NCBI GenBank assembly: GCA_045644665.1
Contig: JAZRHH010000009.1
Span: 1 to 18,511 of the forward strand
Direction of reading: 5' to 3'
DNA length: 18,511 bases
Source of the DNA: RGIG9115 sp045644665
GTDB taxonomy: Bacteria > Bacillota > Clostridia > UBA1381
The notes beneath the pieces are model-generated. The model saw nothing but the letters and a program-made list of their open reading frames with translations, was not told the DNA's origin and searched no databases. The first letter of the stretch is position 1. Every line of letters begins with the position of its first letter. A program made the position numbers and the translations under genes. This document shows, in pieces, positions 11,557 to 18,511 of the stretch.

Positions 11557-12294
11557 ATGAGAAATATAAAACTAACATTAAGATTTGCCGGAACCCATTA
11601 TCACGGTTGGCAAATTCAGCCAAATGGTATTACAGTTCAGGAAACTCTTGGAAATGCAATCTCCTTTGTAACCGGAGGGGAAAGGTGCACGGTTGTTGGC
11701 TGCGGAAGAACAGACGCAGGAGTGCACGCGGATATGTATATTGCAAATTTCAAGACCTGCTCACAGGTGCCCGCAGAAAATTTTCCTGCAGCTCTTAATT
11801 CAAGGCTTCCTGATGATATAGTATGCATTGCGGCAACAGAGGAAACTCCCGAATTTGACGCCTCCCGCAGTGCAAAAAAGAAGCGTTATACCTATCGGAT
11901 ACTTAATAGTTCCATTCCGGACCCTTTTTTATTCCCCTATACCCATCAGATAAAATTTCCACTTGATATAAATAAAATGAAAGAGGCAGCGGCACATTTT
12001 GTGGGGACGCATGATTTTGTGGGATTTGCCGCGTCCGGATATACAGTAAAAACTACTGTAAGAACAATATTTTCTTTAGATATAGAAAAAGATAATGATT
12101 GTATAACTATTAATGTAACAGGAGACGGATTTTTGTATAACATGGTGCGTATTATATCCGGAACTCTTGTTGGTGTTGGATACGGAAAAATAAAACCGGA
12201 AGAAATTCCGGATATAATTAATTCACGTTGCAGAGAACGCGCCGGAGTTACACTTCCGGCAAAGGGGCTTTGCTTGTCGGAGGTGTTTTATTAA
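11557..12294 (+). CDS. truA: tRNA pseudouridine(38-40) synthase TruA
   Basis: 245 residues, the usual length. TruA converts uridines 38-40 in the anticodon stem of many tRNAs to pseudouridine. The catalytic motif GCGRTDAGVHA (48-58) contains the nucleophile Asp53. LRFAGTHYHGWQ near the N-terminus and GDGFLYNMVRIISG near the C-terminus are family signatures. The start ATG at 11557 has a weak ribosome-binding site (GAGAGAAAA). Its stop TAA overlaps the next ATG by one base. Confidence 0.97.
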   Translation: MRNIKLTLRFAGTHYHGWQIQPNGITVQETLGNAISFVTGGERCTVVGCGRTDAGVHADMYIANFKTCSQVPAENFPAALNSRLPDDIVCIAATEETPEFDASRSAKKKRYTYRILNSSIPDPFLFPYTHQIKFPLDINKMKEAAAHFVGTHDFVGFAASGYTVKTTVRTIFSLDIEKDNDCITINVTGDGFLYNMVRIISGTLVGVGYGKIKPEEIPDIINSRCRERAGVTLPAKGLCLSEVFY

Positions 12295-13607
12295 TGTCAT
12301 ATGAAGAATTTCAGGACGATTTTGAGCCAAAACAAGTCGATTTTGAAAAAGAAGAGATTTTTGAAGATAATGAAGAAATTTTAGCAGTGCAGGTACCCGA
12401 AAAAAAACGAAAGATTAATCTTAAAAGAATATTTAAGATTGCGGGCGCAGTTATATTTGCGGGAGTTTTGATTTACCTTTTGTCATTCAACAGTTATTTC
12501 AGAAATTACAAAACAAACTTTATAATGAATATTCATGCCATTGATGCAAGGCTGGGAATTAGTGAAACATGGAAAGAGTTTTTTGGAAGTGACGAAGATG
12601 ACCTTTTAAAAAAGAAGGAAGAAACTAAAGCAATGGGTACTACATATGATAATGAATCATACCTTGTGCCTTTTGAAAATGCAAGTAATGCCTGTTATGT
12701 AGCTGTAGAGGGCGGAGTGATAGCTGCTAAGTCAAACTATCTTGCTTTTATAAATCGCCAGGGAAAAGAAGAATGGAATCTTGCAACCAGCGTTGTAAAC
12801 CCAATTCTTACTGTTGACGGAAAATATATCTCTCTTGCAGAAAACGGCGGAACAAAAGTGTGCCTATATCAAGGCAACAAGCTTGTTTTTGCCTCTGATG
12901 CCCAAAATACTATTCTTAATGCAAACGTATCTTCAAGAGGAGATGTTATTGTTGTAACAAAAAAAGAGTTTTTTAAAGGTGCCGTTGAAGTGTTTAACAA
13001 AAACGGTGAGAGAGTTTTCTCGTGGGGATCGGGAACTGATACTGTTGTTTGTGCAGACATCTCTCCATCGGGACGTAAAATAGCTGTTGGTTTTGTAAAT
13101 GCTAAGGATAGTATAAAAGGCTCTGTACAATTTTTTAATATTGATGAAAAAGAAAGCTATAAAACAGTTGAGATACCATCAAGTGTGGTTTTTAAGGTTG
13201 ATTATATCGGTGAATCCCTAAATGTTTTCTGTGACAATAGACTAATAGGCTTGTCTGTGCATGGCTCTGTTTTATGGGACGAGGGAATAGACGGGGACTT
13301 TTCGGCATATTCAGTTGATACAGAGGGAAATAAAGCTGTTGTAATTGATAAATATAATCTGCCTATGGTAAAAACCTACTCAAAGCGCGGACGTGAAAAG
13401 AAATCATTTGTGGCAGATGAGCTTCCTGACTTTATAGATGTTAAGGATAATCTTCTGCTTTATAACAACACAAGAATGATAGTATTCGGAAAACCCGGCA
13501 GAGAACAAAAATATGTTGGCGCAATGGACGTAAAAGGTCTTAAAATTATAGACAGTAAAACATATCTTATTGTTTATTCAAACAGTATAGAGTTTGTAAG
13601 TGCGTAA
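12294..13607 (+). CDS. DUF5711-like single-pass membrane protein with a repeat-rich beta extracellular domain
   Basis: 437 residues from ATG 12294, with GGAGGT (12279-12284) 9 bases upstream. An earlier in-frame ATG at 12228 lies inside truA and is rejected. The N-terminal 40 residues are acidic then basic. A membrane segment lies at about 46-65 (FKIAGAVIFAGVLIYLLSF). The rest should lie outside the membrane. It contains repeating blade-like units such as FINRQGKEEWNL, VFNKNGERVFSWGSG and SVHGSVLWDEGIDG, as in beta-propeller folds. I recall this family as DUF5711, found beside CvpA genes in Clostridia; function unknown. It is co-transcribed with truA, a CvpA-family gene and rho. Confidence 0.75.
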   Translation: MSYEEFQDDFEPKQVDFEKEEIFEDNEEILAVQVPEKKRKINLKRIFKIAGAVIFAGVLIYLLSFNSYFRNYKTNFIMNIHAIDARLGISETWKEFFGSDEDDLLKKKEETKAMGTTYDNESYLVPFENASNACYVAVEGGVIAAKSNYLAFINRQGKEEWNLATSVVNPILTVDGKYISLAENGGTKVCLYQGNKLVFASDAQNTILNANVSSRGDVIVVTKKEFFKGAVEVFNKNGERVFSWGSGTDTVVCADISPSGRKIAVGFVNAKDSIKGSVQFFNIDEKESYKTVEIPSSVVFKVDYIGESLNVFCDNRLIGLSVHGSVLWDEGIDGDFSAYSVDTEGNKAVVIDKYNLPMVKTYSKRGREKKSFVADELPDFIDVKDNLLLYNNTRMIVFGKPGREQKYVGAMDVKGLKIIDSKTYLIVYSNSIEFVSA

Positions 13608-13626
13608 TTTTGAAAGAGGTAAAAGT

Positions 13627-14280
13627 ATGAATTATTCAATTATACTAGATATTATTCTTGTGCTGATTCTTGGAATTTCCTCGTGGATGGCAGCAAAAAA
13701 GGGTATTTTCAAATCTGTTTATAAGCTGTTTTCAATAGTCCTTACAATAATTGCCGTTGTGCTTCTTTCCGGACCAGTGGGGAATATGGTAGAGTCAAGC
13801 GGTCTTGGTATTAAAATTGACCAAATGGTGTATACGGGACTTATTGCTGACAAGGAGTATGACAAGGACCTTGGGAAAATGGTTTCTACAGGTGAAGAGG
13901 AAAATGTATCAGGTCTTCCGGAGTTTGTAAACGATGCTGTTGCAACTGCTGCTGAAAATGCAGTTGTTCCGGCAATAAGTGAAATTGTTAAAAAGCTTGT
14001 ATGTGCAATTATAATTTATTTGGTTGCAAAGCTGCTTTTGTTTCTTATATTTTTGGTTATTGACGGTATGTTCAAGCTCCCGCTTTTAAAAAGTGCAAAT
14101 AAGCTGCTTGGTGCAGTGGCAGGGCTTATATCCGGCTTGTTAATTGTTTATATTGTTTGCGGAATTGCGTCCTTGAACGTGCAATACAGTGCTGCAATCC
14201 GAGAAATTATTGACGGTACATATCTTGTAAAATATTTTTATGACCAGAACCATTTAATGAATTTGTTTATTAATTTATAA
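13627..14280 (+). CDS. CvpA family membrane protein
   Basis: 217 residues from ATG 13627, preceded by GAAAGAGGT. An in-frame GTG at 13600 overlaps the upstream gene and has no ribosome-binding site. Several membrane segments are visible: IILDIILVLILGISSWMA with the following AAKKG turn, a second at about 30-48, a third at about 125-145 and a fourth at about 160-180. The opening segment followed by a KKGIFKS-type motif and the LLGAVAGLISGLLIVYI stretch are typical of the CvpA/colicin V production family. A polar loop of about 70 residues lies between segments 2 and 3. The molecular role of these proteins is not established. It lies 19 bases after the DUF5711-like gene and 22 before rho. Confidence 0.85.
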   Translation: MNYSIILDIILVLILGISSWMAAKKGIFKSVYKLFSIVLTIIAVVLLSGPVGNMVESSGLGIKIDQMVYTGLIADKEYDKDLGKMVSTGEEENVSGLPEFVNDAVATAAENAVVPAISEIVKKLVCAIIIYLVAKLLLFLIFLVIDGMFKLPLLKSANKLLGAVAGLISGLLIVYIVCGIASLNVQYSAAIREIIDGTYLVKYFYDQNHLMNLFINL

Positions 14281-14302
14281 AAGCATCTGAAAGGAAAGCT
14301 GT

Positions 14303-15619
14303 ATGAACGAAGAAATTTTATTATCTCACAAGACTAAGGAAGAATTAAAGCAAATTGCAACAGGACTTGGTATAGAAAAAATTTCTGCACTTAAGAAAGA
14401 AGATATAATCAAAAAAATAATAGAAGTGAGAGCAAATGATAAAAGGGAAACTCCCGAAGATGTACAGCCAAAGAAAAAGGAACGCCCCGCTGATGTTTGC
14501 GAGGTGTGCGGAGTCCTTGATATATTAAATGACGGCTTTGGTTTCCTGCGTGTAGAGGGCTTAAAACCAAGTGAAAATGATATATACGTTTCTCCAACCC
14601 AGATAAGAAGATTTAACCTTAAAAACGGTGACGAAATCCGTGGCGACGCGCGTCCTGTTGATGATGAGGATAAATATTCACCTCTTTTGTATATCAAAAA
14701 GATAAACGGAGACGGGGTGGACTCTGTTTTCAAAAGGCGCTCTTTTGAAAAGCTGACTCCCATATACCCCACAGAGAAGCTGAAATTGGACACAGGAGAG
14801 AGGGAAAAGTCTGCATCAAGACTTTTAGATGTTGTGTGCCCTATAGGAAAAGGCCAAAGAGGTATGATTGTTGCGCCGCCAAAGGCGGGTAAAACTACAA
14901 TTATCAAACAAATTGCTCAGTCAATCCGGAAAAATCATCCGGATGTGCATCTTATTGTTCTTTTAATTGACGAGCGTCCGGAGGAAGTAACGGATATTAA
15001 GCGGTCTGTTGATGCAGATGTAATATACTCTACCTTTGATCAGACTCCGGAAAATCATTGCAAAATTTCAGAAATGGTGCTTGAGCGTGCAAGTCGACTT
15101 GTAGAGCATAAAAAGGATGTAGTAATACTTCTTGACTCTATTACAAGACTTGCCCGGGCGTATAACCTTACTGTGAACCCTACCGGAAGAACACTCTCCG
15201 GAGGACTTGATCCGGATGCACTTATTAAGCCAAAGAAATTTTTTGGTGCAGCCCGTAACATTGAAGAGGGTGGAAGTCTTACCATAATTGCAACCGCTCT
15301 TGTAGAAACAGGTAGCCGTATGGACGATGTTATATTCGAGGAGTTTAAGGGAACGGGCAACATGGAGCTTAAGCTTGACCGCCATTTGCAGGAAAAACGT
15401 ATTTTCCCTGCAATTGATATTTTAAAGTCAGGTACAAGACGTGAAGAGGAGCTTCTTACAAAGGAAGAGCTTGATGCATCAACGATTATAAGACGTGAAA
15501 TTTCAAAATCCCAGTCACAAACAGATGCGTACTGTCATATACTGGAGTACCTGAATAATACACCCGATAACTCTGTTTTTACAAAACTGCTTGGAAATCA
15601 TTTTGGTAGGGACAGATAG
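14303..15619 (+). CDS. rho: Transcription termination factor Rho
   Basis: 438 residues. Rho is a hexameric RNA-dependent ATPase that ends transcription of untranslated RNA. An N-terminal Rho-N helical region (ELKQIATGLGIEK) precedes the RNA-binding cold-shock-like domain with DGFGFLR (77-83). The ATPase part has GKGQRGMIVAPPKAGKTT (182-199), containing the P-loop, then LLIDERPEEVTD, LLDSITRLARAYN and the GTGNMELKLDR region. There is no long basic insertion of the kind seen in some other bacteria. AAAGGAAAG lies upstream of the ATG. Part of the truA-ruvX run; 47 bases separate it from mecA. Confidence 0.98.
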   Translation: MNEEILLSHKTKEELKQIATGLGIEKISALKKEDIIKKIIEVRANDKRETPEDVQPKKKERPADVCEVCGVLDILNDGFGFLRVEGLKPSENDIYVSPTQIRRFNLKNGDEIRGDARPVDDEDKYSPLLYIKKINGDGVDSVFKRRSFEKLTPIYPTEKLKLDTGEREKSASRLLDVVCPIGKGQRGMIVAPPKAGKTTIIKQIAQSIRKNHPDVHLIVLLIDERPEEVTDIKRSVDADVIYSTFDQTPENHCKISEMVLERASRLVEHKKDVVILLDSITRLARAYNLTVNPTGRTLSGGLDPDALIKPKKFFGAARNIEEGGSLTIIATALVETGSRMDDVIFEEFKGTGNMELKLDRHLQEKRIFPAIDILKSGTRREEELLTKEELDASTIIRREISKSQSQTDAYCHILEYLNNTPDNSVFTKLLGNHFGRDR

Positions 15620-15665
15620 GTAAATTTTTTGAGAGGTCATACAAAAATGTATGAATGGTGGAGTT

Positions 15666-16277
15666 ATGAAAATAGAAGTTCTCGAAAATAGCAGAATAAA
15701 GGTAACATTAACAGCAGAGGACCTTATTTATTATAATTTAAAGCCTGAAAAGCTTTCCCCAAGGTCACCGGGGCTTCACAAATTCTTATTTTATATAATG
15801 GAAAATGTAAGGCGTGAAACGGGCTTTAATCCATATCGTGGGGCTGTGGCTGTGGAGGCAATGCAGTCAAAGGACGGCGTTGTACTCTACATTTCGGAAC
15901 TAAAAAATAAAGAGGAAAATATACAAAGTATAAGCATCAATGGCACAGAGAAAAGAGTGCGTATAAAAGCGAAGAAAATTGTAAAACCGGAAAACTTTTA
16001 TAGCTTTAGTGATTTTTCAAATCTGTGCAAGGCACTTGCAAGGATAGACACTTGTGCTCTTGAGGGCAGTAAGCTCTTTGAGTATGAAAATACATGGTAT
16101 TTTATTCTGGACTGCCCGGTAGACTTTGAAAAAAACCATTGCATACTTTCTGAATATTGCACAGAATTTGGGGGAATGATGTTTTCAGAAGGTTTTTTGG
16201 CAGAACACGGAAAAGAAATTGCCGCAGGGGAGAGTCTTGTAACTCTTGCAGAGGGCATAAAAAAACTAGAGGAGTAA
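15666..16277 (+). CDS. mecA: Adaptor protein MecA
   Basis: 203 residues from ATG 15666. MecA adaptors bring substrates to the ClpC/ClpP protease. The N-terminus MKIEVLENSRIKVTLTAEDL is typical of the substrate-binding domain. The C-terminal half (from about residue 105, FSDFSNLCKALARI to AEHGKEI) matches the ClpC-binding domain. Start choice: family members begin MKIE, which favours 15666, but its GGTGGAG is very close. An in-frame ATG at 15651 would add five residues with AGAGGT 13 bases upstream. The gene is 6 bases upstream of ruvX. Confidence 0.88.
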   Translation: MKIEVLENSRIKVTLTAEDLIYYNLKPEKLSPRSPGLHKFLFYIMENVRRETGFNPYRGAVAVEAMQSKDGVVLYISELKNKEENIQSISINGTEKRVRIKAKKIVKPENFYSFSDFSNLCKALARIDTCALEGSKLFEYENTWYFILDCPVDFEKNHCILSEYCTEFGGMMFSEGFLAEHGKEIAAGESLVTLAEGIKKLEE

Positions 16278-16283
16278 AATGTT

Positions 16284-16700
16284 TTGAGAATACTTGGAAT
16301 AGACTATGGCGACAGCCGTGTAGGCATTGCGGTCTCTGACCCTTTGGGTATTACGGCGCAGGGCGTGGGAACTGTGAAAAACAAAGGCTTTGAAAGGCTT
16401 ATTTCGGAGCTTTCGGAAATAATAAAAAAATATGAGCCTGAAAAAATTGTTGTGGGACTTCCTAAAAATATGGACGGAACTGAGGGCTTTCGTGCAGATG
16501 CCACAAGGGAATTTACTGCCGAGCTTGAAAAAATTTATAAGGGCGAGATAGTTTTGTGGGACGAAAGGCTTTCTACTGTAAGTGCAGCCGCTGTTCTTAA
16601 CACTACAAACACCAGAGGTGGTGACAGAAAAAAGGTTCTTGACACTGTTGCAGCTTGTATCATCCTTGAAAATTACATGGCTTTCCAAAAAAATAATTGA
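16284..16700 (+). CDS. ruvX: Putative Holliday junction resolvase RuvX (YqgF)
   Basis: 138 residues starting with TTG at 16284, with GAGGAG (16269-16274) 9 bases upstream. A nearer ATG at 16279 runs into TGA after two codons. The RNase H-like fold is marked by ILGIDYGDSRVGIAVSDPLG, VVGLPKNMDG, WDERLSTVSA and the C-terminal DTVAACIILE. Family members are nucleases linked to rRNA 5' maturation and Holliday junctions. Neighbours mecA, DUF1292 and hisS fit the usual Firmicutes context. Its stop overlaps the -35 of the next promoter. Confidence 0.95.
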   Translation: MRILGIDYGDSRVGIAVSDPLGITAQGVGTVKNKGFERLISELSEIIKKYEPEKIVVGLPKNMDGTEGFRADATREFTAELEKIYKGEIVLWDERLSTVSAAAVLNTTNTRGGDRKKVLDTVAACIILENYMAFQKNN

Positions 16701-16753
16701 CAAATTTTGTATTATGTATTACAATGAATAAAAATCCCTCTATAAAAGAGGGA
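16697..16753 (+). promoter_or_regulatory. Promoter and leader hairpin of the DUF1292 gene
   Basis: TTGACA (16697-16702) and TACAAT (16720-16725) have a 17-bp spacer. The -35 overlaps the ruvX stop codon. A small hairpin, TCCCTC (16735-16740) with GAGGGA (16748-16753), would form at the very 5' end of the mRNA. It has no T tract, so it may protect the transcript rather than terminate it. Confidence 0.8.
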
Positions 16754-16776
16754 AGAAAGACAAGAGGACTTTAACT

Positions 16777-17052
16777 ATGGAAGAAAATAATATTATTGTA
16801 TTAGAAGACGAAAACGGACAGCAAATTGAATTTGCTGTGATAGATGTTTTTGAGCTTGACGGCGTAACATACTTTGCAATGGTTGAAGCTGCAGAGGCAG
16901 AAACAGCCGAAGAGGTTCTTATCATGCGCGTTGAGGGCGAGGACGATGAAGCAGAGCTTGTTACAATAGAAAGCGATGCAGAGCTTGAAGCTGCATTTAA
17001 TGAGTTTGTAAGACGTGACAGTGAGCCTTGCGACTGCGGCGAAGAGCACTAA
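16777..17052 (+). CDS. DUF1292 domain protein (YrzB-like)
   Basis: 91 residues, strongly acidic. The core NIIVLEDENGQQIEFAVIDV, then GVTYFAMVEA and VLIMRVEGEDDEAELVTIES, fits the DUF1292 family of small Firmicutes proteins of unknown function, usually next to ruvX and a Fur- or alaS-type neighbour. The C-terminus has an added CDCGEEH that could bind a metal. AGAGGA lies upstream of the ATG, and the gene has its own promoter. An AGAGC/GCTCT hairpin overlaps the stop codon but has no T tract. Confidence 0.9.
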   Translation: MEENNIIVLEDENGQQIEFAVIDVFELDGVTYFAMVEAAEAETAEEVLIMRVEGEDDEAELVTIESDAELEAAFNEFVRRDSEPCDCGEEH

Positions 17053-17094
17053 GCTCTGTAATACTATATTAAAATTTTTGACATAAAATAACAG

Positions 17095-17123
17095 TTGATT
17101 TTTAAAAAAAGCTGTGGTATAGT
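17095..17123 (+). promoter_or_regulatory. Promoter of the 6S RNA gene
   Basis: TTGATT (17095-17100) and TATAGT (17118-17123) have a 17-bp spacer, with TGG before the -10 (extended -10). Start is expected near 17130. A second TTGACA at 17078-17083 has TTTAAA at the right distance (17101-17106), so tandem promoters are possible. Confidence 0.65.
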
Positions 17124-17163
17124 ATTACCTGTAAAGACCGCACATCCCGGCGGATAGGTGCGG

Positions 17164-17346
17164 CTTACCTAAAAAAAATTAAGTTTTTTACCCTGAGTTT
17201 ACTCGTGGTTCGACCTATATTTTTTACCAACACTTACTAAAAGGGATTCTTACTCTGATAGCGGCGTATACGCCTCCTTTCCTTCGGGACTGCCAGTGGA
17301 CATATAAAGCTCTCAGGAAGTTACCCACCTGCATATAGCAGGTAAG
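17164..17346 (+). ncRNA. ssrS: 6S RNA (SsrS), Firmicutes type
   Basis: 6S RNA mimics an open promoter and binds RNA polymerase holoenzyme. The intergenic region holds conserved-looking segments of clostridial 6S: ACCAACACTTACT, AAGGGATTCTTACTCTG, a GGCG/CGCC terminal hairpin, TTCGGGACTGCCAGTGGACA and CTCTCAGGAAGTTACCCACC. CCTGAG (17192-17197) pairs with CTCAGG (17312-17317), and CTTACCT (17164-17170) with AGGTAAG (17340-17346), closing a long rod with a central bubble. Limits are those of the outermost pairing seen. The transcript may begin near 17130, with an extra CCGCAC/GTGCGG hairpin, and end at the T run 17380-17386. The assignment rests on remembered family features, not on a covariance search. 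Confidence 0.75.
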
Positions 17347-17405
17347 AAATTTGGTCGTAATTAATCGGTAATCATGGGGTTTTTTTATGCAATTTTAAAA
17401 TATGC

Positions 17406-17434
17406 TTGACATAATTTTTCCAAAGCTGTATAAT
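17406..17434 (+). promoter_or_regulatory. Consensus promoter of hisS
   Basis: TTGACA (17406-17411) and TATAAT (17429-17434) have a 17-bp spacer. Start is expected near 17441, leaving a leader of only about 34 bases, so no T-box is present. Confidence 0.9.
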
Positions 17435-17474
17435 TAAGTGGAATAACTAATATATTACGAAAGGGACAAGTTTT

Positions 17475-18511
17475 ATGCTTATAACAAATGCACCAAAGGG
17501 CACACAGGATTTGCTGCCCTCAGAAAGCTACAAATGGCAATACCTTGAAAAGTGTTTTAAAGAGGTATGCGACAAATTCAATTATCGGGAAATAAGAATG
17601 CCAACCTTTGAGCATACAGAGCTTTTTGAAAGAGGTGTAGGTGATACAACAGACGTTGTTGAAAAGCAGATGTATACCTTTAATGATAAAGGCGGAAGAA
17701 GCGTTACACTAAGACCTGAGGGTACAGCCTCCGTTGCAAGAAGCTATCTTCAGAACAATTTATATGCTTTGCCGCTTCCTGCAAAGATGTTTTATAACAT
17801 TCCTTGCTTCCGCTATGAAAACAAGCAAAAGGGCAGACTTCGTGAATTTCATCAGTTTGGCGTTGAGGCCTTTGGCTCAGCAGGACCGGGAATTGACGCA
17901 GAAATTGTTTCTCTTGCCCTCACATTCCTTAAAAAAGCAGGACTAAAGGACCTTACAGTTCATATAAACAGTATCGGCTGTCCGGAGTGCAGAAAAAAGT
18001 ATAACGGGAAGCTTCGCGAATTTTTAAGCACAAAGCTTGATACCTTGTGTGATACCTGTAAGGGCAGATTTGACAGAAATCCACTTCGTATACTTGACTG
18101 CAAATCAGAAATTTGTAACAAGGCAGCAGAGGGTGCACCTGTACTGCTTGATAATATTTGTGATGATTGCCGCACTCATTTTGAAGGCTTTAAGGCGGCA
18201 CTTTCCGCGATGGATATAGACTATGTAATAGACAACTCAATTGTACGTGGTCTTGACTATTACACAAAATCTGTTTTTGAAATCATAAGCGGCGAATTTA
18301 CAGTTTGCGGCGGCGGAAGATATGACGGTCTTATTGAGGAATTTGGCGGAGACCCAACTCCTGCAATCGGCTTTGGACTTGGAATTGAAAGACTTCTTAT
18401 AAGACTTGAAGAGACAGGGGTTCAAATCCCATGCGAAAACACAGTTGACCTTTATGCAGCACCCCTTGGGGAAAAGGCTGCAGCATACATTCCAAAGCTT
18501 TTGCTCGCTCT
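17475..18511 (+). CDS. hisS: Histidyl-tRNA synthetase, 3' end outside the window
   Basis: The frame is open from ATG 17475 to the window edge: 345 complete codons of an enzyme that is usually about 420 residues. It charges tRNA-His. Class II motifs are clear: KGTQDLLP at the N-terminus, LRPEGTASVAR, motif 2 FRYENKQKGRLREFHQFGVEAFG (first part), the His-specific IVRGLDYYT, and GGGRYDGL. Motif 3 is GFGLGIERL. GAAAGGGACAAG lies upstream of the start. Only part of the C-terminal anticodon-binding domain is present. It has its own promoter after the 6S RNA gene. A tRNA-His gene lies elsewhere in this window. Confidence 0.97.
   Translation, partial: MLITNAPKGTQDLLPSESYKWQYLEKCFKEVCDKFNYREIRMPTFEHTELFERGVGDTTDVVEKQMYTFNDKGGRSVTLRPEGTASVARSYLQNNLYALPLPAKMFYNIPCFRYENKQKGRLREFHQFGVEAFGSAGPGIDAEIVSLALTFLKKAGLKDLTVHINSIGCPECRKKYNGKLREFLSTKLDTLCDTCKGRFDRNPLRILDCKSEICNKAAEGAPVLLDNICDDCRTHFEGFKAALSAMDIDYVIDNSIVRGLDYYTKSVFEIISGEFTVCGGGRYDGLIEEFGGDPTPAIGFGLGIERLLIRLEETGVQIPCENTVDLYAAPLGEKAAAYIPKLLLA

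Noticed and set aside
17734..17946. 70-residue frame inside hisS
   Set aside because: It is a shadow of hisS, whose own frame is open from 17475 to the window end with all class II motifs.

Overview
The window looks like chromosomal DNA of a low-GC, endospore-forming member of the Clostridia. Support comes from a complete spoIIIAA-AH operon, a T-box riboswitch, a MecA adaptor, a DUF1292 (YrzB-like) protein next to RuvX, a Firmicutes-type 6S RNA and TTGACA/TATAAT promoters with 17-bp spacers. I cannot name a genus from sequence alone.

Region 1 (1 to about 2850) is the right-hand end of a Tn4451/TnpX-like mobilizable element. It holds the 3' end of a relaxase-like gene, a small TnpW-like gene and a large serine recombinase with its own promoter, which is embedded in a 14-bp dyad. 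A gene-poor tail full of hairpins follows. It abuts the 3' fragment of another gene (about 2855-3025), which I read as the junction with older DNA.

Region 2 (3071-3611, minus strand) is a five-gene tRNA operon, Gly-Arg-His-Gln-Lys, with a consensus promoter and an intrinsic terminator.

Region 3 (3834-6509) is the most interesting unit. A consensus promoter drives a full T-box leader, which controls one gene: a 763-residue fusion of an XRE helix-turn-helix, a cupin and an acyl-CoA-synthetase-type adenylating enzyme. The specifier position reads GUA (Val), and the T-box bulge UGGU fits a tRNA with A73, as tRNA-Val has. My hypothesis is that this is an amino-acid-starvation-controlled acyl-CoA synthetase that activates a branched short-chain acid such as isobutyrate, to feed valine synthesis by reductive carboxylation.

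Region 4 (6592-10970) is the complete sporulation operon spoIIIAA-AH, which builds the channel between mother cell and forespore. Its genes are tightly packed and several overlap.

Region 5 (10957-17052) is housekeeping. An Asp23/Gls24 protein has its own promoter and terminator. A run of truA, a DUF5711-like membrane protein, a CvpA-family protein, rho, mecA and ruvX is probably transcribed from the promoter before truA. A DUF1292 gene follows with its own promoter.

Region 6 (17078 to the end) carries a 6S RNA gene and then hisS with its own promoter. hisS runs off the right edge of the window.
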